NCBI GenBank assembly: GCA_031553655.1
Contig: JAVBLG010000044.1
Span: 1 to 64,000, forward strand
DNA: 64,000 nucleotides
Source: JAVBLG01 sp031553655
GTDB taxonomy: Bacteria; Desulfobacterota; Desulfovibrionia; Desulfovibrionales; Desulfovibrionaceae
Reading direction: 5' to 3'
Every line of letters starts with the position of its first letter. The stretch's first letter is position 1. The notes beneath the pieces are model-generated. The model saw only the letters and a list, made by a program, of their open reading frames with translations, did not search any database and had not been told where the DNA came from. Both the position numbers and the translations under genes were made by a program. This document shows positions 52,071-60,952 of this stretch, piece after piece.

Positions 52071-53771
52071 TTAATGGCGGCTTTTGCCCGTAAGCTTGGT
52101 AATCAGGCTCTGTCCGCAAATGATGATCACCAGGGCAATACTGGCCAGGGCCGCCGAATATACGGTCTCGCCGTCTTCGTTCAGAGTGTAGATGGCCACG
52201 CCTATGGTGCGCGTGGTGGGGCCGTAGAGCAACACGGAAACTGTCAATTCCCGTAGCGAAGGAAGAAAGATCAGGAAAAAGGCCGCGAACATGCCGGGCC
52301 GTACCAGAGGAATAACGATATCTTTCAGCGCCTGCCACATGCTGGCCCCACAGGCTCGGGCCGCCTCAACCAGCGAGTCATGCACCTGCTCCAGAGCGGC
52401 GGAGTTGGCTTTCAGCGAAAAAGCCATGTAGCGCGCTATGTAAGCCACCAGAATAATCCACACGGTATTGTAAAGATTTATGCCGAACTTGCCGCTCCAG
52501 GCCAGAATAACGCCCAGGGCGATAACCGAGCCGGGCACGGAAAAGGGCAGCATGCCCAGAAATTCCAAAATGCCTTTGCCGCGCACCTTCATTTTGACAA
52601 TGACATAGGAAATCATCACTCCAGCGAACATAGTGATGAACGCGGCGGTAAGCCCGAGGGAAAGACTGTTCCAGATGGCATCTCTGGTAAGCTTCCAGTC
52701 AAAGAGGATGAACTTGTAGTTCGCCAGGGTCATATTTTCCCAGGTAAAAGGCAGGCCGTATGTTTTGAGGCCGCCCACCATGAAAATGGTGACTGTGGGC
52801 AGAACAATGGTAAAGGCGATGTAGGCGATGCAAAAAATGAAAAGGGGCATGCGCAGGCCGCGCAACTTGAGTTCCATGGGGCGGAAGCTCTTGCCGGCGA
52901 TGATCTGGTAGCGGCCCTTGCCCAGCACCTTGTTTTGCAGCCAGATGATAAAGGCGGCGGTAACCACCAGCACCGAGGCCAGCACCGTGCCGGTGCGTAT
53001 GGAATCGAAACTGCCCGCGCTCTGGTGGATTTTTTCGTAAATCAGGGTTGGAATATTGTAAATGCCTATTTCAATACCCAATACAGCCACCGTGCCGAAA
53101 TGGGCCATGGAATAGAGCATGATCAAGAGTGCCCCGGAAAGAATGCTGGGCATTACCAGCGGAATGGTGATTTTGCGGGTAATGGTGAACAACCCGGCTC
53201 CGGATATGCGGGCCGATTCTTCCAATGTGGGATCCATACGCTCCAGCGCGCCGCACACCTGAATGAAAACAAAGGGGAAAAGATACATGGTCTCCACAAT
53301 CATTATGCCCGTATAGCTGAAAATATCGAACATCGGGCCGGAAAAACCGAGGAAATCCATGAAAAATTTATTTATATAGCCCGAACGGGGTGAAAGCAGC
53401 ATTTTCCAGGCCAGAGCGCCGATGAACGAGGGCAGCATGAAGGGCACCAGAAACATCATCTTCATCAGCCCTTTGTAGGGCAGGTCGGTTCTGGTGACCA
53501 GCCACGCGAAAAAGGTGCCGATGGTGGTGCTCATCAGCGTAACCCCGCTGGCAATAATCAACGAGTTCATGAGCGCCTGATAGGTTTCGCCTTCGCTCAG
53601 AATTTTGACCATATCGCTGATATTGAGCTGGCCGTGCGCCCAGAAGGCATTGAAGAAAATCAGCAGCACCGGAACGGCCACCACAAGCACCAGAATGCCT
53701 ATGGACAGAAATAGAATAATTGGGGCGGTAAAACCGGAATTCCCCGCTCTTTGCGCGGAAACGTGACTCAT
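52071..53771 (-). CDS. ABC transporter permease (two fused FbpB-like halves)
   Basis: 566 aa, about 12 membrane helices in two repeats, each with an EAA loop: EESARISGAGLFTITRKITI in the first and EAARACGASMWQALKDIVIP in the second. This is the fused-permease form of Fe(III), thiamine and 2-aminoethylphosphonate importers. Start coupled (4-bp overlap) to the ATPase at 53768. Confidence 0.93.
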   Translation of the reverse strand: MSHVSAQRAGNSGFTAPIILFLSIGILVLVVAVPVLLIFFNAFWAHGQLNISDMVKILSEGETYQALMNSLIIASGVTLMSTTIGTFFAWLVTRTDLPYKGLMKMMFLVPFMLPSFIGALAWKMLLSPRSGYINKFFMDFLGFSGPMFDIFSYTGIMIVETMYLFPFVFIQVCGALERMDPTLEESARISGAGLFTITRKITIPLVMPSILSGALLIMLYSMAHFGTVAVLGIEIGIYNIPTLIYEKIHQSAGSFDSIRTGTVLASVLVVTAAFIIWLQNKVLGKGRYQIIAGKSFRPMELKLRGLRMPLFIFCIAYIAFTIVLPTVTIFMVGGLKTYGLPFTWENMTLANYKFILFDWKLTRDAIWNSLSLGLTAAFITMFAGVMISYVIVKMKVRGKGILEFLGMLPFSVPGSVIALGVILAWSGKFGINLYNTVWIILVAYIARYMAFSLKANSAALEQVHDSLVEAARACGASMWQALKDIVIPLVRPGMFAAFFLIFLPSLRELTVSVLLYGPTTRTIGVAIYTLNEDGETVYSAALASIALVIIICGQSLITKLTGKSRH

Positions 53772-54871
53772 TTGCTTTCCTCCGCCAGGTTCTCAAACCA
53801 ATGGATATCCCAAAACGACAGGGCGCACTTTTCGCCTTCCTTGAACATCAAATCACCGGCCAGGGCCACATGGGTTTCAATGGCCGTGCGCATGGGCGCG
53901 CCGTCGACATCAATAAGATAGTCGATCATCGATCCTAAAAAACTGGCGCGCTTGATCACCCCGCGCAGCGGCTCGGGAGAGGAAGAAAGTGGGGAGGAGG
54001 CGCGGCTCAATTTTATGTCCGAAGGGCGGCAGGCGGCCACTTTTATGGCGGAGGCGTTTTTCGGGCACACGAAAGGAATTTTCTGGCTGCCGCCGTTCAC
54101 CAGCATGGCCCCGTTTTCATGGTGTACTGGAATGAAATTGGACATGCCCATAAAACGGAAAACAAAGTCATCCACTGGTTTTTCAAAAACCTCGCTGGGA
54201 GAGCCGATCTGGCGGATACGTCCTTTTTCGTCCATTATGGCCAGACGGTCGGAGATGGCCAGGGCAATTTCCTGATCATGGGTCACATAAAAAATGGTGA
54301 TGCCCAAATTTTTTTGCAGGGCTTTGATTTCAAAGCGCATTTCCTCGCGCAGATTGGCGTCCAGGTTGCACAGAGGCTCGTCGAGCAGCATTAGCGAAGG
54401 TTTGGCCACCAGGGCTCTGGCCAGGGCCACGCGCTGCTGTTGGCCGCCGGAAAGCTGCGAGGGCATACGTTTTTCCAGTCCGCCAAGGCCGACCATTTCT
54501 ACAGTTTCCATCACTCTGGCGCGGAGTTCTCCAGACTGAACCCTGGCCAGTTTCAAAGGATAACCGACATTGTCGAACACGCTCATATGCGGCCACACCG
54601 CATAATCCTGAAAAACCACGCCCAGATCGCGCTTGTCGGGCGAAACGTTCACCCCCGAGGCCGGATCGGCCACCAGAGTGTCGTCAATGTGTATGGTGCC
54701 GGACTGCTGGTTTTCAAAGCCCGCGAGAAGGCGCATTAAAACCGTTTTTCCGCAGCCTGACGGCCCCAGCAGAGTGAAGCATTCCCCGTGTTCCACTGTG
54801 AGCGAAAGATCGCTGAACACGTCGTGCTTGTCATAGCGCTTGAAAATTTTGTTGAGCTTGATGTCGGCCAT
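53768..54871 (-). CDS. ABC transporter ATPase (FbpC/PotA type), first of two
   Basis: 367 aa. Walker A GPSGCGKTVLM, signature QLSGGQQQRVALARAL, Walker B LMLLDEPLCNLDANLREEM, switch VTHDQEIALAISDR, C-terminal TOBE. It drives uptake with the permease it overlaps. It is separated from the binding-protein gene by a strong terminator, so it is transcribed at lower level. Confidence 0.94.
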   Translation of the reverse strand: MADIKLNKIFKRYDKHDVFSDLSLTVEHGECFTLLGPSGCGKTVLMRLLAGFENQQSGTIHIDDTLVADPASGVNVSPDKRDLGVVFQDYAVWPHMSVFDNVGYPLKLARVQSGELRARVMETVEMVGLGGLEKRMPSQLSGGQQQRVALARALVAKPSLMLLDEPLCNLDANLREEMRFEIKALQKNLGITIFYVTHDQEIALAISDRLAIMDEKGRIRQIGSPSEVFEKPVDDFVFRFMGMSNFIPVHHENGAMLVNGGSQKIPFVCPKNASAIKVAACRPSDIKLSRASSPLSSSPEPLRGVIKRASFLGSMIDYLIDVDGAPMRTAIETHVALAGDLMFKEGEKCALSFWDIHWFENLAEESK

Positions 54872-54929
54872 CTTTAATTATCCATTAAAAGTGTGAGTTT
54901 AAGTGTAATTGAGAGCGAATAATAAATTT

Positions 54930-54963
54930 GAAAAAGCGGCACTCCCACATGTGGGAGTGCCGC
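54930..54963 (-). terminator. 28-nt perfect palindrome with T-run after the binding-protein gene
   Basis: GCGGCACTCCCAC-AT-GTGGGAGTGCCGC (54936-54963) followed on the minus strand by TTTTTC. It begins 19 nt after the binding-protein stop. This is a strong intrinsic terminator, leaving the permease and ATPases to read-through. Confidence 0.9.
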
Positions 54964-54982
54964 CGCACAATTTGTAGCGTGT

Positions 54983-55975
54983 TTAGCGTTTTTGCATGAT
55001 GTCGCTGAACCGCTTGACGGTGTCTTCCTTGGATTGGATCAGATCGGAATAGGAGCCGACTTTGATGGCGCGCTTCATGGCGTCTTCCGAGCTGGGCAGC
55101 TTGAATTCGGCCGGGGAGGGCACGTCGGCGCGTACCGGCAGGGTGCCTTCAGAGGCGATTATGGTTTGCCCGTCTTTGGAAAGCAAAAAGTCCACAAATT
55201 TTTTGGCCGCGTCCATGTGCGCCGCGCTTTTGAAAATGCACACCGGGCTGGGAATTACAAGCATTTCCTGCGGATAGGCCATGGCCATGGTAGCGCCTTT
55301 TTTGATTTTGTCGTTGGCTATGTAGTCAACAGCCAAGCTGGCCAGAAGGTCGCCAGACGACGTGTCGTCCACCACCTGCCCGGACCCCTTGCCCATTTTG
55401 GCATTGTTGGCCTTGAGCCGCTGAATATATTCCCAGCCGAATTGCTTGACCAGCAGAGCCACGCTCATATAGGACGTGCCGGAAAGGGCCGGGTTGGCTA
55501 TTCCGTAAGCGCCTTTGAAAGCGGGTTTTTCCAGATCGCTCCAGCTCTTGGGGGCTTCTTTTACAAAGCGGGTATTGTAGGCAATTCCCAAGGTGCCCAG
55601 GCGGGCAGGGGTGAACGATCCGTCAAAGTCTTCCAGTGGGTTGAGTATGTTCTTGGCTTCGGGGGAAATGTATTTTTCAAGGATACCTTCGGCCTTCATT
55701 TTATAGAAGTCCGGCACTTCGCTGGTCCAGAGCACGTCGGCCATAATTTTGCCGCTTTCACGCTCAGCGGCGATTTTAGCCATCAGTTTGCCCGCGCCGG
55801 CGGACTGGTAGTCCATTTCAATATTGGGATTTTTTTTGGTGAACTCGGCGGCCAGCTTGCCGATGAGTGATTCTTTCATGGATGTGTAGACCATGAGTTT
55901 TTCCTTGGCCTCGGCCTTTACCGCCATGCCCGGAAGCAGCGACAATGCCATTATCAATGCGAGCAGAATTTTCAT
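54983..55975 (-). CDS. ABC transporter substrate-binding protein (Fbp/AfuA/AEP type)
   Basis: About 330 aa from ATG 55975 (AAGGAG upstream); the longer frame is rejected. A signal peptide (1-23), then a class II periplasmic binding protein: KLMVYTSMKESLIGKLAAEF, VLWTSEVPDFYKMKAEG, LGIAYNTRFV, and GTLPVRADV near the C-terminus. The Tyr-Tyr pair that binds iron in FbpA is not seen, so the ligand may be a phosphorylated or organic anion (for example aminoethylphosphonate or hexose phosphate). First gene of the importer operon. Confidence 0.92.
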   Translation of the reverse strand: MKILLALIMALSLLPGMAVKAEAKEKLMVYTSMKESLIGKLAAEFTKKNPNIEMDYQSAGAGKLMAKIAAERESGKIMADVLWTSEVPDFYKMKAEGILEKYISPEAKNILNPLEDFDGSFTPARLGTLGIAYNTRFVKEAPKSWSDLEKPAFKGAYGIANPALSGTSYMSVALLVKQFGWEYIQRLKANNAKMGKGSGQVVDDTSSGDLLASLAVDYIANDKIKKGATMAMAYPQEMLVIPSPVCIFKSAAHMDAAKKFVDFLLSKDGQTIIASEGTLPVRADVPSPAEFKLPSSEDAMKRAIKVGSYSDLIQSKEDTVKRFSDIMQKR

Positions 55976-56037
55976 AGCCGTTAAATCTCCTTGCACAGGA
56001 GCCGTTCGCGGATAGCTCCCAACGCGTTGATTTGAAG

Positions 56038-56084
56038 AAAAAAGCCCTGTCTCGGCACGACGTCGGCCGCCGTGCGACAACAGG
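56038..56084 (-). terminator. leader (attenuator) terminator of the ABC importer operon
   Basis: Minus strand CCTGT...ACAGG (56080-56084/56046-56050) encloses GCACGGCG-GCCGA-CGTCGTGC and is followed by GCTTTTTTC. It lies about 63 nt upstream of the binding-protein ATG and downstream of the only promoter seen, so it can act only on this operon's own leader. Confidence 0.75.
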
Positions 56085-56157
56085 TTGCCTATGTGGCCGG
56101 AAAATTGTTTCTTTTGGGAAACAAAGCACAATTGGCTCAAGTTGGCAAGGCTAAAAT
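56085..56157 (-). promoter_or_regulatory. candidate cis-regulatory leader RNA
   Basis: TTGCC/GGCAA (56144-56148 with 56085-56089) can close a domain containing the hairpin TTGTTTC-TTTTGG-GAAACAA (56105-56124 on the plus strand). The 3' side of the closing stem touches the terminator's 5' arm, an arrangement seen in attenuators and riboswitches. It matches no riboswitch consensus I know. Confidence 0.45.
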
Positions 56158-56163
56158 CATGCT

Positions 56164-56193
56164 TATATACTGTCAAGACTCGCTTAATGTCAA
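56164..56193 (-). promoter_or_regulatory. sigma-70 promoter of the ABC importer operon
   Basis: Minus strand TTGACA, 18-bp spacer, TATATA; predicted start near 56157, giving a roughly 180-nt leader. A second TTGACA overlaps the spacer. Confidence 0.6.
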
Positions 56194-56360
56194 AATCGGC
56201 TAATCCCGACTTGAGCATGCTCATGTTTTCAATTATACTGCCCGCTCATGACATTTTATCTTTTTAAGATACAAAATAGTAATTGCCTTGATTAATTAGC
56301 ATAACTAATTGGCTTTGTTTATATAAAAATAAGATATGTCACCCTCGACCGGGAGGCCCG

Positions 56361-56975
56361 ATGAAGCCGCTTGACATAATCAAACGTCATGCCGAAGACG
56401 GCGTGAGTGTGCGCATGGATTTTTTCGGCTCCAGGGCCGGGCAAATTGAGGAGGCGGCTGGTAAAATAGCCGTATGCATGGCTTCAGGCGGCACGCTTTT
56501 CCTCTGCGGCAACGGAGGCAGCGCCGCCGACGCCCAGCATTTGGCCGGGGAGTTTGTAAACCGTTTTCTTATTGATCGCCCGCCGCTTCCGGCCGTGGCC
56601 CTGTCTACCGACACTTCGGTACTCACCGCCATTGGCAACGACTTCGGCTTTAACCTGGTTTTTGCCAAGCAAATAAGGGCACTGGGTAAAAATGGCGATG
56701 CTTTGCTGGCCATATCCACGTCGGGCAACAGCCCCAATGTGCTTGAAGCGATCAAGGCCGCCCGCGAGATCGGTATGGTCATAATAGGCCTCACCGGGCA
56801 AGGTGGAGGGGCCATGGCCGCAATGTGCGACGTTCTGCTTGACGTGCCCTCACCTCTTACCCCGCTGGTGCAGGAGACGCATATAGCCGTCGGGCATGTC
56901 ATTTGTTCCCTGGTTGATCACTTTTTGTTCGAAAATCCCGAAAGCATAAAAAGTTTAATAAATAACGAGAAATAA
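56361..56975 (+). CDS. gmhA: phosphoheptose isomerase GmhA
   Basis: 204 aa SIS-domain protein. CGNGGSAADAQHLAGEFVNRF and STSGNSPNVLEAIKAA are the GmhA signature; C-terminal QETHIAVGHVICSLVDHF carries a metal His. It makes D-glycero-D-manno-heptose 7-phosphate for LPS core. Preceded by GGGAGG. The fmdB-like gene follows 2 bp later. Confidence 0.96.
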   Translation: MKPLDIIKRHAEDGVSVRMDFFGSRAGQIEEAAGKIAVCMASGGTLFLCGNGGSAADAQHLAGEFVNRFLIDRPPLPAVALSTDTSVLTAIGNDFGFNLVFAKQIRALGKNGDALLAISTSGNSPNVLEAIKAAREIGMVIIGLTGQGGGAMAAMCDVLLDVPSPLTPLVQETHIAVGHVICSLVDHFLFENPESIKSLINNEK

Positions 56976-56977
56976 AC

Positions 56978-57211
56978 ATGCCCATTTACGAATACCACTG
57001 CGATCTGTGCCAGCGCGACTTTGAGGAACTGGTTTTTGACGACAAAAATCCCCCCTGTCCGGAATGCGGCGGGGCCAAAACCCACAAGCTGATGTCTCGT
57101 CCGTGTCGCCATCGCGACAGCGACGGAGGCGGCGATTATTCCGCTCCTTCCAGTGGCGGAGGTGGTGGGTGTGCGGGGTGTTCGGGCGGAAATTGCGCAT
57201 CATGCCATTGA
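56978..57211 (+). CDS. FmdB-type zinc ribbon protein
   Basis: 77 aa. MPIYEYHCDLCQRDFEELV and PPCPECGG give the two CxxC knuckles of the FmdB/regulatory zinc ribbon family; the tail is Gly/Ser-rich with CAGCSGGNCASC. Often linked to amidase or formamidase regulation by name only; function here unknown. Translationally close to gmhA. Confidence 0.88.
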   Translation: MPIYEYHCDLCQRDFEELVFDDKNPPCPECGGAKTHKLMSRPCRHRDSDGGGDYSAPSSGGGGGCAGCSGGNCASCH

Positions 57212-57279
57212 ACCGCCGCACTGCGCCGCATCGGATGTCGGCGGGCGTAGCCCGACCGACGCGGCTTGGCGGCTCAAAG

Positions 57280-57295
57280 GGCGGCTACAGCCGCC
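57280..57295. repeat. small GC hairpins between fmdB-like gene and hemC
   Basis: GGCGGCT-AC-AGCCGCC (57280-57295) and GTCGG/CCGAC with GGGC/GCCC (about 57238-57260) lie in the 205-bp gap. No T-run, no gene seen. Confidence 0.4.
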
Positions 57296-57416
57296 GTCTG
57301 CGACGCTTATAAGGAAGTTCCGCTTAAGGGTTGCATTAATCGTGAACAAATTGCCCCGCTGCCTGACAGGCTGTGGTCATCATACTAGTAGTGTCTTTTG
57401 CCATCAGCAGGTAATA

Positions 57417-58340
57417 ATGAAAAAAATTGTAATAGCCACACGCGGCAGCCAGCTCGCCCTCTGGCAGGCCAATCACATCAAGGCCGAGCTTGAAGCTTTG
57501 CGGCCGGGCCTGGAAGTTGAGCTTTTAATTCTCAAGACCAAGGGCGATATCATTTTGGACGTGCCTCTGGCCAAGGTGGGCGGCAAAGGGCTTTTCGTCA
57601 AGGAAATTGAAGATGCCCTGCTGAACGGGCAGGCCGATCTTGCTGTGCATAGTATGAAAGACGTGCCCATGGAACTTCCGGCCGGACTGCTGCTGGGCTG
57701 CGTGCCCAGGCGCGAAAGCCCGCGCGATCTTTTCCTTTCGCACCAGTGGAACAACCTCGACGAGTTGCCGCAAGGCTCCACTGTGGGCACCAGCAGCTTG
57801 CGCCGCCAGGCCCAACTTCTGGCCATGCGCCCGGACTTGAAGATAGTTTCCCTGCGCGGCAATGTGGATACCCGCCTGCGCAAATTGGCCGAAGGGCAGT
57901 TTAGCGCCATCATTCTGGCCGAAGCCGGTGTGAAGCGTCTCGGATTGTCCGCCCCGATGATGACCGCGCTTGAGCCGTTGTCTTTTATCCCGGCGGTAGG
58001 GCAGGGAGCGTTGGGCATTGAATGCCGAGCCGATCGCCCGGATGTGCTCGAACTTTTGCGCCCGCTGGAAGATCGTTCCGCCCGCATATGCGTGGAAGCC
58101 GAACGCGGGTTCCTGGCCGGGCTTGAGGGCGGCTGCCAAGCCCCCATTGCCGGGCATGCGGTTATGACCGGCGCGGACGAGTTCAGCCTCGAAGGGCTGG
58201 TGTGTGACCTTGACGGAACCGGCGCGGTGCGTATGAACGCCGCCGGGCGCGAAGATAATGCCCGAGAGACTGGTCTTGCCCTTGCCCGAAAGGTTCTGGA
58301 TGCCGGGGGGCGCAGTATTATGGATAAATTATATAGTTAA
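57417..58340 (+). CDS. hemC: hydroxymethylbilane synthase (porphobilinogen deaminase)
   Basis: 307 aa from ATG 57417 (AGG upstream). IATRGSQLALWQANH, VHSMKDVPMELP, TVGTSSLRRQAQLL, and GLEGGCQAPIAGHA with the cofactor-binding Cys near 240. It polymerises four porphobilinogens on the tetrapyrrole/siroheme route. The stop codon TAA (58338-58340) forms part of repeat R4 copy b. Confidence 0.97.
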   Translation: MKKIVIATRGSQLALWQANHIKAELEALRPGLEVELLILKTKGDIILDVPLAKVGGKGLFVKEIEDALLNGQADLAVHSMKDVPMELPAGLLLGCVPRRESPRDLFLSHQWNNLDELPQGSTVGTSSLRRQAQLLAMRPDLKIVSLRGNVDTRLRKLAEGQFSAIILAEAGVKRLGLSAPMMTALEPLSFIPAVGQGALGIECRADRPDVLELLRPLEDRSARICVEAERGFLAGLEGGCQAPIAGHAVMTGADEFSLEGLVCDLDGTGAVRMNAAGREDNARETGLALARKVLDAGGRSIMDKLYS

Positions 58341-58464
58341 AAAGCCGATTTTTGTTTTCAGGCGAGGAAAACGGTTTTTCTGAACCGGAGATGGAACTTT
58401 TTCGGTTCATCTTAGGTTCAGAAAAGCCGTTTGACGAAGTATGGGAATAAAAAGCGGCTTTTTA
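58338..58464. repeat. R4 palindromic element, copy b
   Basis: Outer arms TAAAAAGCCG (58338-58347)/CGGCTTTTTA (58455-58464) are perfect. Inner TTCTGAACC/GGTTCAGAA and CGG/CCG also pair. Shared unpaired motifs with copy a: CGAGGAA and GACGAAGTAT, with ACTTTT near the apex. It starts on the hemC stop codon and can serve as its terminator. Confidence 0.7.
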
Positions 58465-58495
58465 GAAAAATAAAATACAAAAATGTAGAGCAAAA

Positions 58496-60949
58496 ATGTC
58501 CAAACACAGCCCCCTTCCTCCGGCCAAGCTGCATGCTTTTTTCGACCCGGAGCGCATTCCCTGGGAAAACAGCGACGGCATCCCCCGGCGCGGTATAAGC
58601 GATTCCGCCAACAGGCAAACCCAGCCCCGGGCCATGCAGGCTCTGGATCTGGCTTTGAACATTGATAATCACGGCTACAATGTCTTCATTTCCGGCAGCT
58701 CCAACCTGGGCCGGGGCTATATGCTCAAGCAATATCTGCGCCCCAGAGCCAAAAAGGCTCCCACTCCGCCGGATCTTATTTATGTGAATAATTTCGTCGA
58801 TCAGGATAAGCCGTGCATTATAGCTCTGCCTGCCGGGCAAGGCAAAAAAGTAAAGAGTGCTCTGTCCGAAGCCCTGAACGAAGTGCGCAAGGTGCTGCCT
58901 TCGCGCTTTGAGGCCGATGCCTATGTAAAGCAGCGCGGGCGGCTCATGGACAAGTTCCAGAACATACGCTCACGAGTTCTCAAAAAAATGGACAGCGCTG
59001 CCGAAGGGAAAGGCTTTAATCTCGACGTGGATGAAAGCGGCGGGCTTACCCTCTATCCCATGCTGGAAGGCAAACGCCTGAGCGAAGACGAGTTCGAGCG
59101 TCTGGAATCGCCCCTGCGCAAGGAATTGAAGCGCAAGGGTGACGATTTGCTGCGGGCTATGGCCGGGCTGATTCGCCAGCTTTCACGCGCTGAGCAGGAT
59201 CTGCGCACCGACGAGCGCTCTCTGGAACGCGAAGTGGTCAAGCAGGTTCTGGAAGAATTTTTCATGCCGATGGCCGAAGAAGTGATGCGCAATTGCAAGG
59301 TGGAGCGCCTGGCGGACTTTTTCCGTGATTTAAGCGTTGATATTCTGGAAAATATCGATTCATTGGTTCCAAGAGAGCCGATTATGTCCGGCAACACGCC
59401 TCCGGGCATGCTGCCCGAAACGCATCTGCCCGCGCCGGAGCCGGATTTTTCCCGCTATGACATAAATGTTTTTGTGGACAACAGTGCCGACAAGGGCGCT
59501 CCGATTATCATTGATGATCATCCCACCGCCGCCAATCTGCTTGGATGCGTGGAGCGCGAATCGGAAATGGGTGCGCTGATTACTGACTTCACCCTGATTA
59601 AAGCCGGGTCGCTGCATAAGGCCAACGGTGGTTTTCTGGTATTGCATATCGAAGACGTGCTGCAATATCCTATGGCCTGGGAAGGGCTTCTACGCGCCCT
59701 GCGTTCCGGCATGGCTCGCCTGGAAGATCCCTCCGACGGACAGGAATCGTCCAGCCGCACCAAGGGAATTGAGCCCGAGCCGCTGGCGCTCAAGCTCAAG
59801 GTTCTGCTCATCGGCCCGGAAGATTTGTATGAAACCCTGCTGATCAATGACGATCGTTTTTCCAAGCTTTTTAAAATCAAGGCCCACATGGCTGAGGCTA
59901 TGGACCGCAACTCGGCGGGGGTAAAGGTTTATCTCGGGCGCATCGCCACCATTATAGATGAATCTTCGCTGCTGCCCTTTGACCGCAAGGCGCTGGCCTG
60001 GCTGGTTGATTATGGCTCGCGCATAATAGAGGATCAGCGCAAGCTTTCGCTCAAATTTCCCCATCTGCGCGATTTGATGATTGAGGCCAACGCCATTGCG
60101 CGTATGGAAAAGGCCGAAATCATCACTGGGGAGATTATGGATAAAACCCTGGCCTCGCGCATCTATCGGGCCAATCTGGTGGAAGAGATCTTTATGGAGG
60201 AATACGACCGTGAGTTGATCAAGGTGCGTACCAACGGCACGGCCATAGGTCAGGTAAACGGTCTTTCGGTGACTTGGCACGGCAATTTCGAATTTGGCCT
60301 GCCGCATCAGATATCCTGCACTGTGGGCGTGGGCCAGGGCGGCATCATTGACCTTGAGCGAGAGGCCGAGCTGGGCGGCCCCATCCACACCAAAGCCATG
60401 ATGATTTTAAAGAGCTATCTGGTGGATCAATTCGCCTACAACAAGCCGTTGATTCTCACCGGCAGCCTATGCTTTGAGCAGAACTACGCGGGCATTGAGG
60501 GCGATTCGGCCTCGGGCGCGGAGCTTGCCGCGCTGCTTTCGGCCATTGCCAAGGTGCCGTTGCGTCTGGACCTGGCCTTTACCGGGGCCATAAGCCAGAG
60601 CGGGCAGATTATGGCCGTGGGCGGGGTTACTCCCAAGATTGAGGGCTTTTTCAATGTGTGCGCCCGGCACGGGCTTACAAGAACCCAGGGGGTGATCATT
60701 CCCCACGACAATGTGGATCATCTCATGCTTTCCCCGCGCATTCTCGAAGCTGTGGACAAGGGAGAGTTTTTTATCTATCCGGTCAAAAACATTGAAGAAG
60801 CCATGGTATTGCTCACCGGTATGCCCGCAGGCAGATCGCTCAAAGGCGGCGGCTTCACTCAAGGCTCTCTCTACGGTTTGGTGGACAAGAACTTGCGGGA
60901 TCTTGGAGAACTGGCGGCCAATGCCTATAAGAAGCGTTCGAGGAAATGA
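58496..60949 (+). CDS. Lon-like ATP-binding protease
   Basis: 817 aa, the AAA_32/Lon-C arrangement. An N-terminal ATPase-like domain with a degenerate P-loop (FISGSSNLGRGYM, lacking the Lys), a helical insert (about 110-290), and a second ATPase part. The C-terminal Lon protease domain (about 600-790) has catalytic Ser in EGDSASGAELAALL and Lys in GGVTPKIEGFF. Known homologs form an energy-independent or atypical Lon class. Its start lies 155 bp after hemC across repeat R4. Confidence 0.92.
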   Translation: MSKHSPLPPAKLHAFFDPERIPWENSDGIPRRGISDSANRQTQPRAMQALDLALNIDNHGYNVFISGSSNLGRGYMLKQYLRPRAKKAPTPPDLIYVNNFVDQDKPCIIALPAGQGKKVKSALSEALNEVRKVLPSRFEADAYVKQRGRLMDKFQNIRSRVLKKMDSAAEGKGFNLDVDESGGLTLYPMLEGKRLSEDEFERLESPLRKELKRKGDDLLRAMAGLIRQLSRAEQDLRTDERSLEREVVKQVLEEFFMPMAEEVMRNCKVERLADFFRDLSVDILENIDSLVPREPIMSGNTPPGMLPETHLPAPEPDFSRYDINVFVDNSADKGAPIIIDDHPTAANLLGCVERESEMGALITDFTLIKAGSLHKANGGFLVLHIEDVLQYPMAWEGLLRALRSGMARLEDPSDGQESSSRTKGIEPEPLALKLKVLLIGPEDLYETLLINDDRFSKLFKIKAHMAEAMDRNSAGVKVYLGRIATIIDESSLLPFDRKALAWLVDYGSRIIEDQRKLSLKFPHLRDLMIEANAIARMEKAEIITGEIMDKTLASRIYRANLVEEIFMEEYDRELIKVRTNGTAIGQVNGLSVTWHGNFEFGLPHQISCTVGVGQGGIIDLEREAELGGPIHTKAMMILKSYLVDQFAYNKPLILTGSLCFEQNYAGIEGDSASGAELAALLSAIAKVPLRLDLAFTGAISQSGQIMAVGGVTPKIEGFFNVCARHGLTRTQGVIIPHDNVDHLMLSPRILEAVDKGEFFIYPVKNIEEAMVLLTGMPAGRSLKGGGFTQGSLYGLVDKNLRDLGELAANAYKKRSRK

Positions 60950-60952
60950 GTT

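Larger units (their letters stand above)
55976..56360. other. 385-bp divergent region of the ABC importer and gmhA
   Basis: No gene. On the minus strand it holds a sigma-70 promoter (56164-56193), a structured leader (56085-56157) and a leader terminator (56046-56084). On the plus side the gmhA ribosome site GGGAGG and an AATTAG-CATAA-CTAATT dyad (56294-56310) lie in AT-rich DNA that probably holds the gmhA promoter. Confidence 0.7.

Noticed and set aside
55976..56224. N-terminal extension of the ABC binding protein
   Set aside because: It would place the signal peptide internally and run through the leader terminator; ATG 55975 has AAGGAG.
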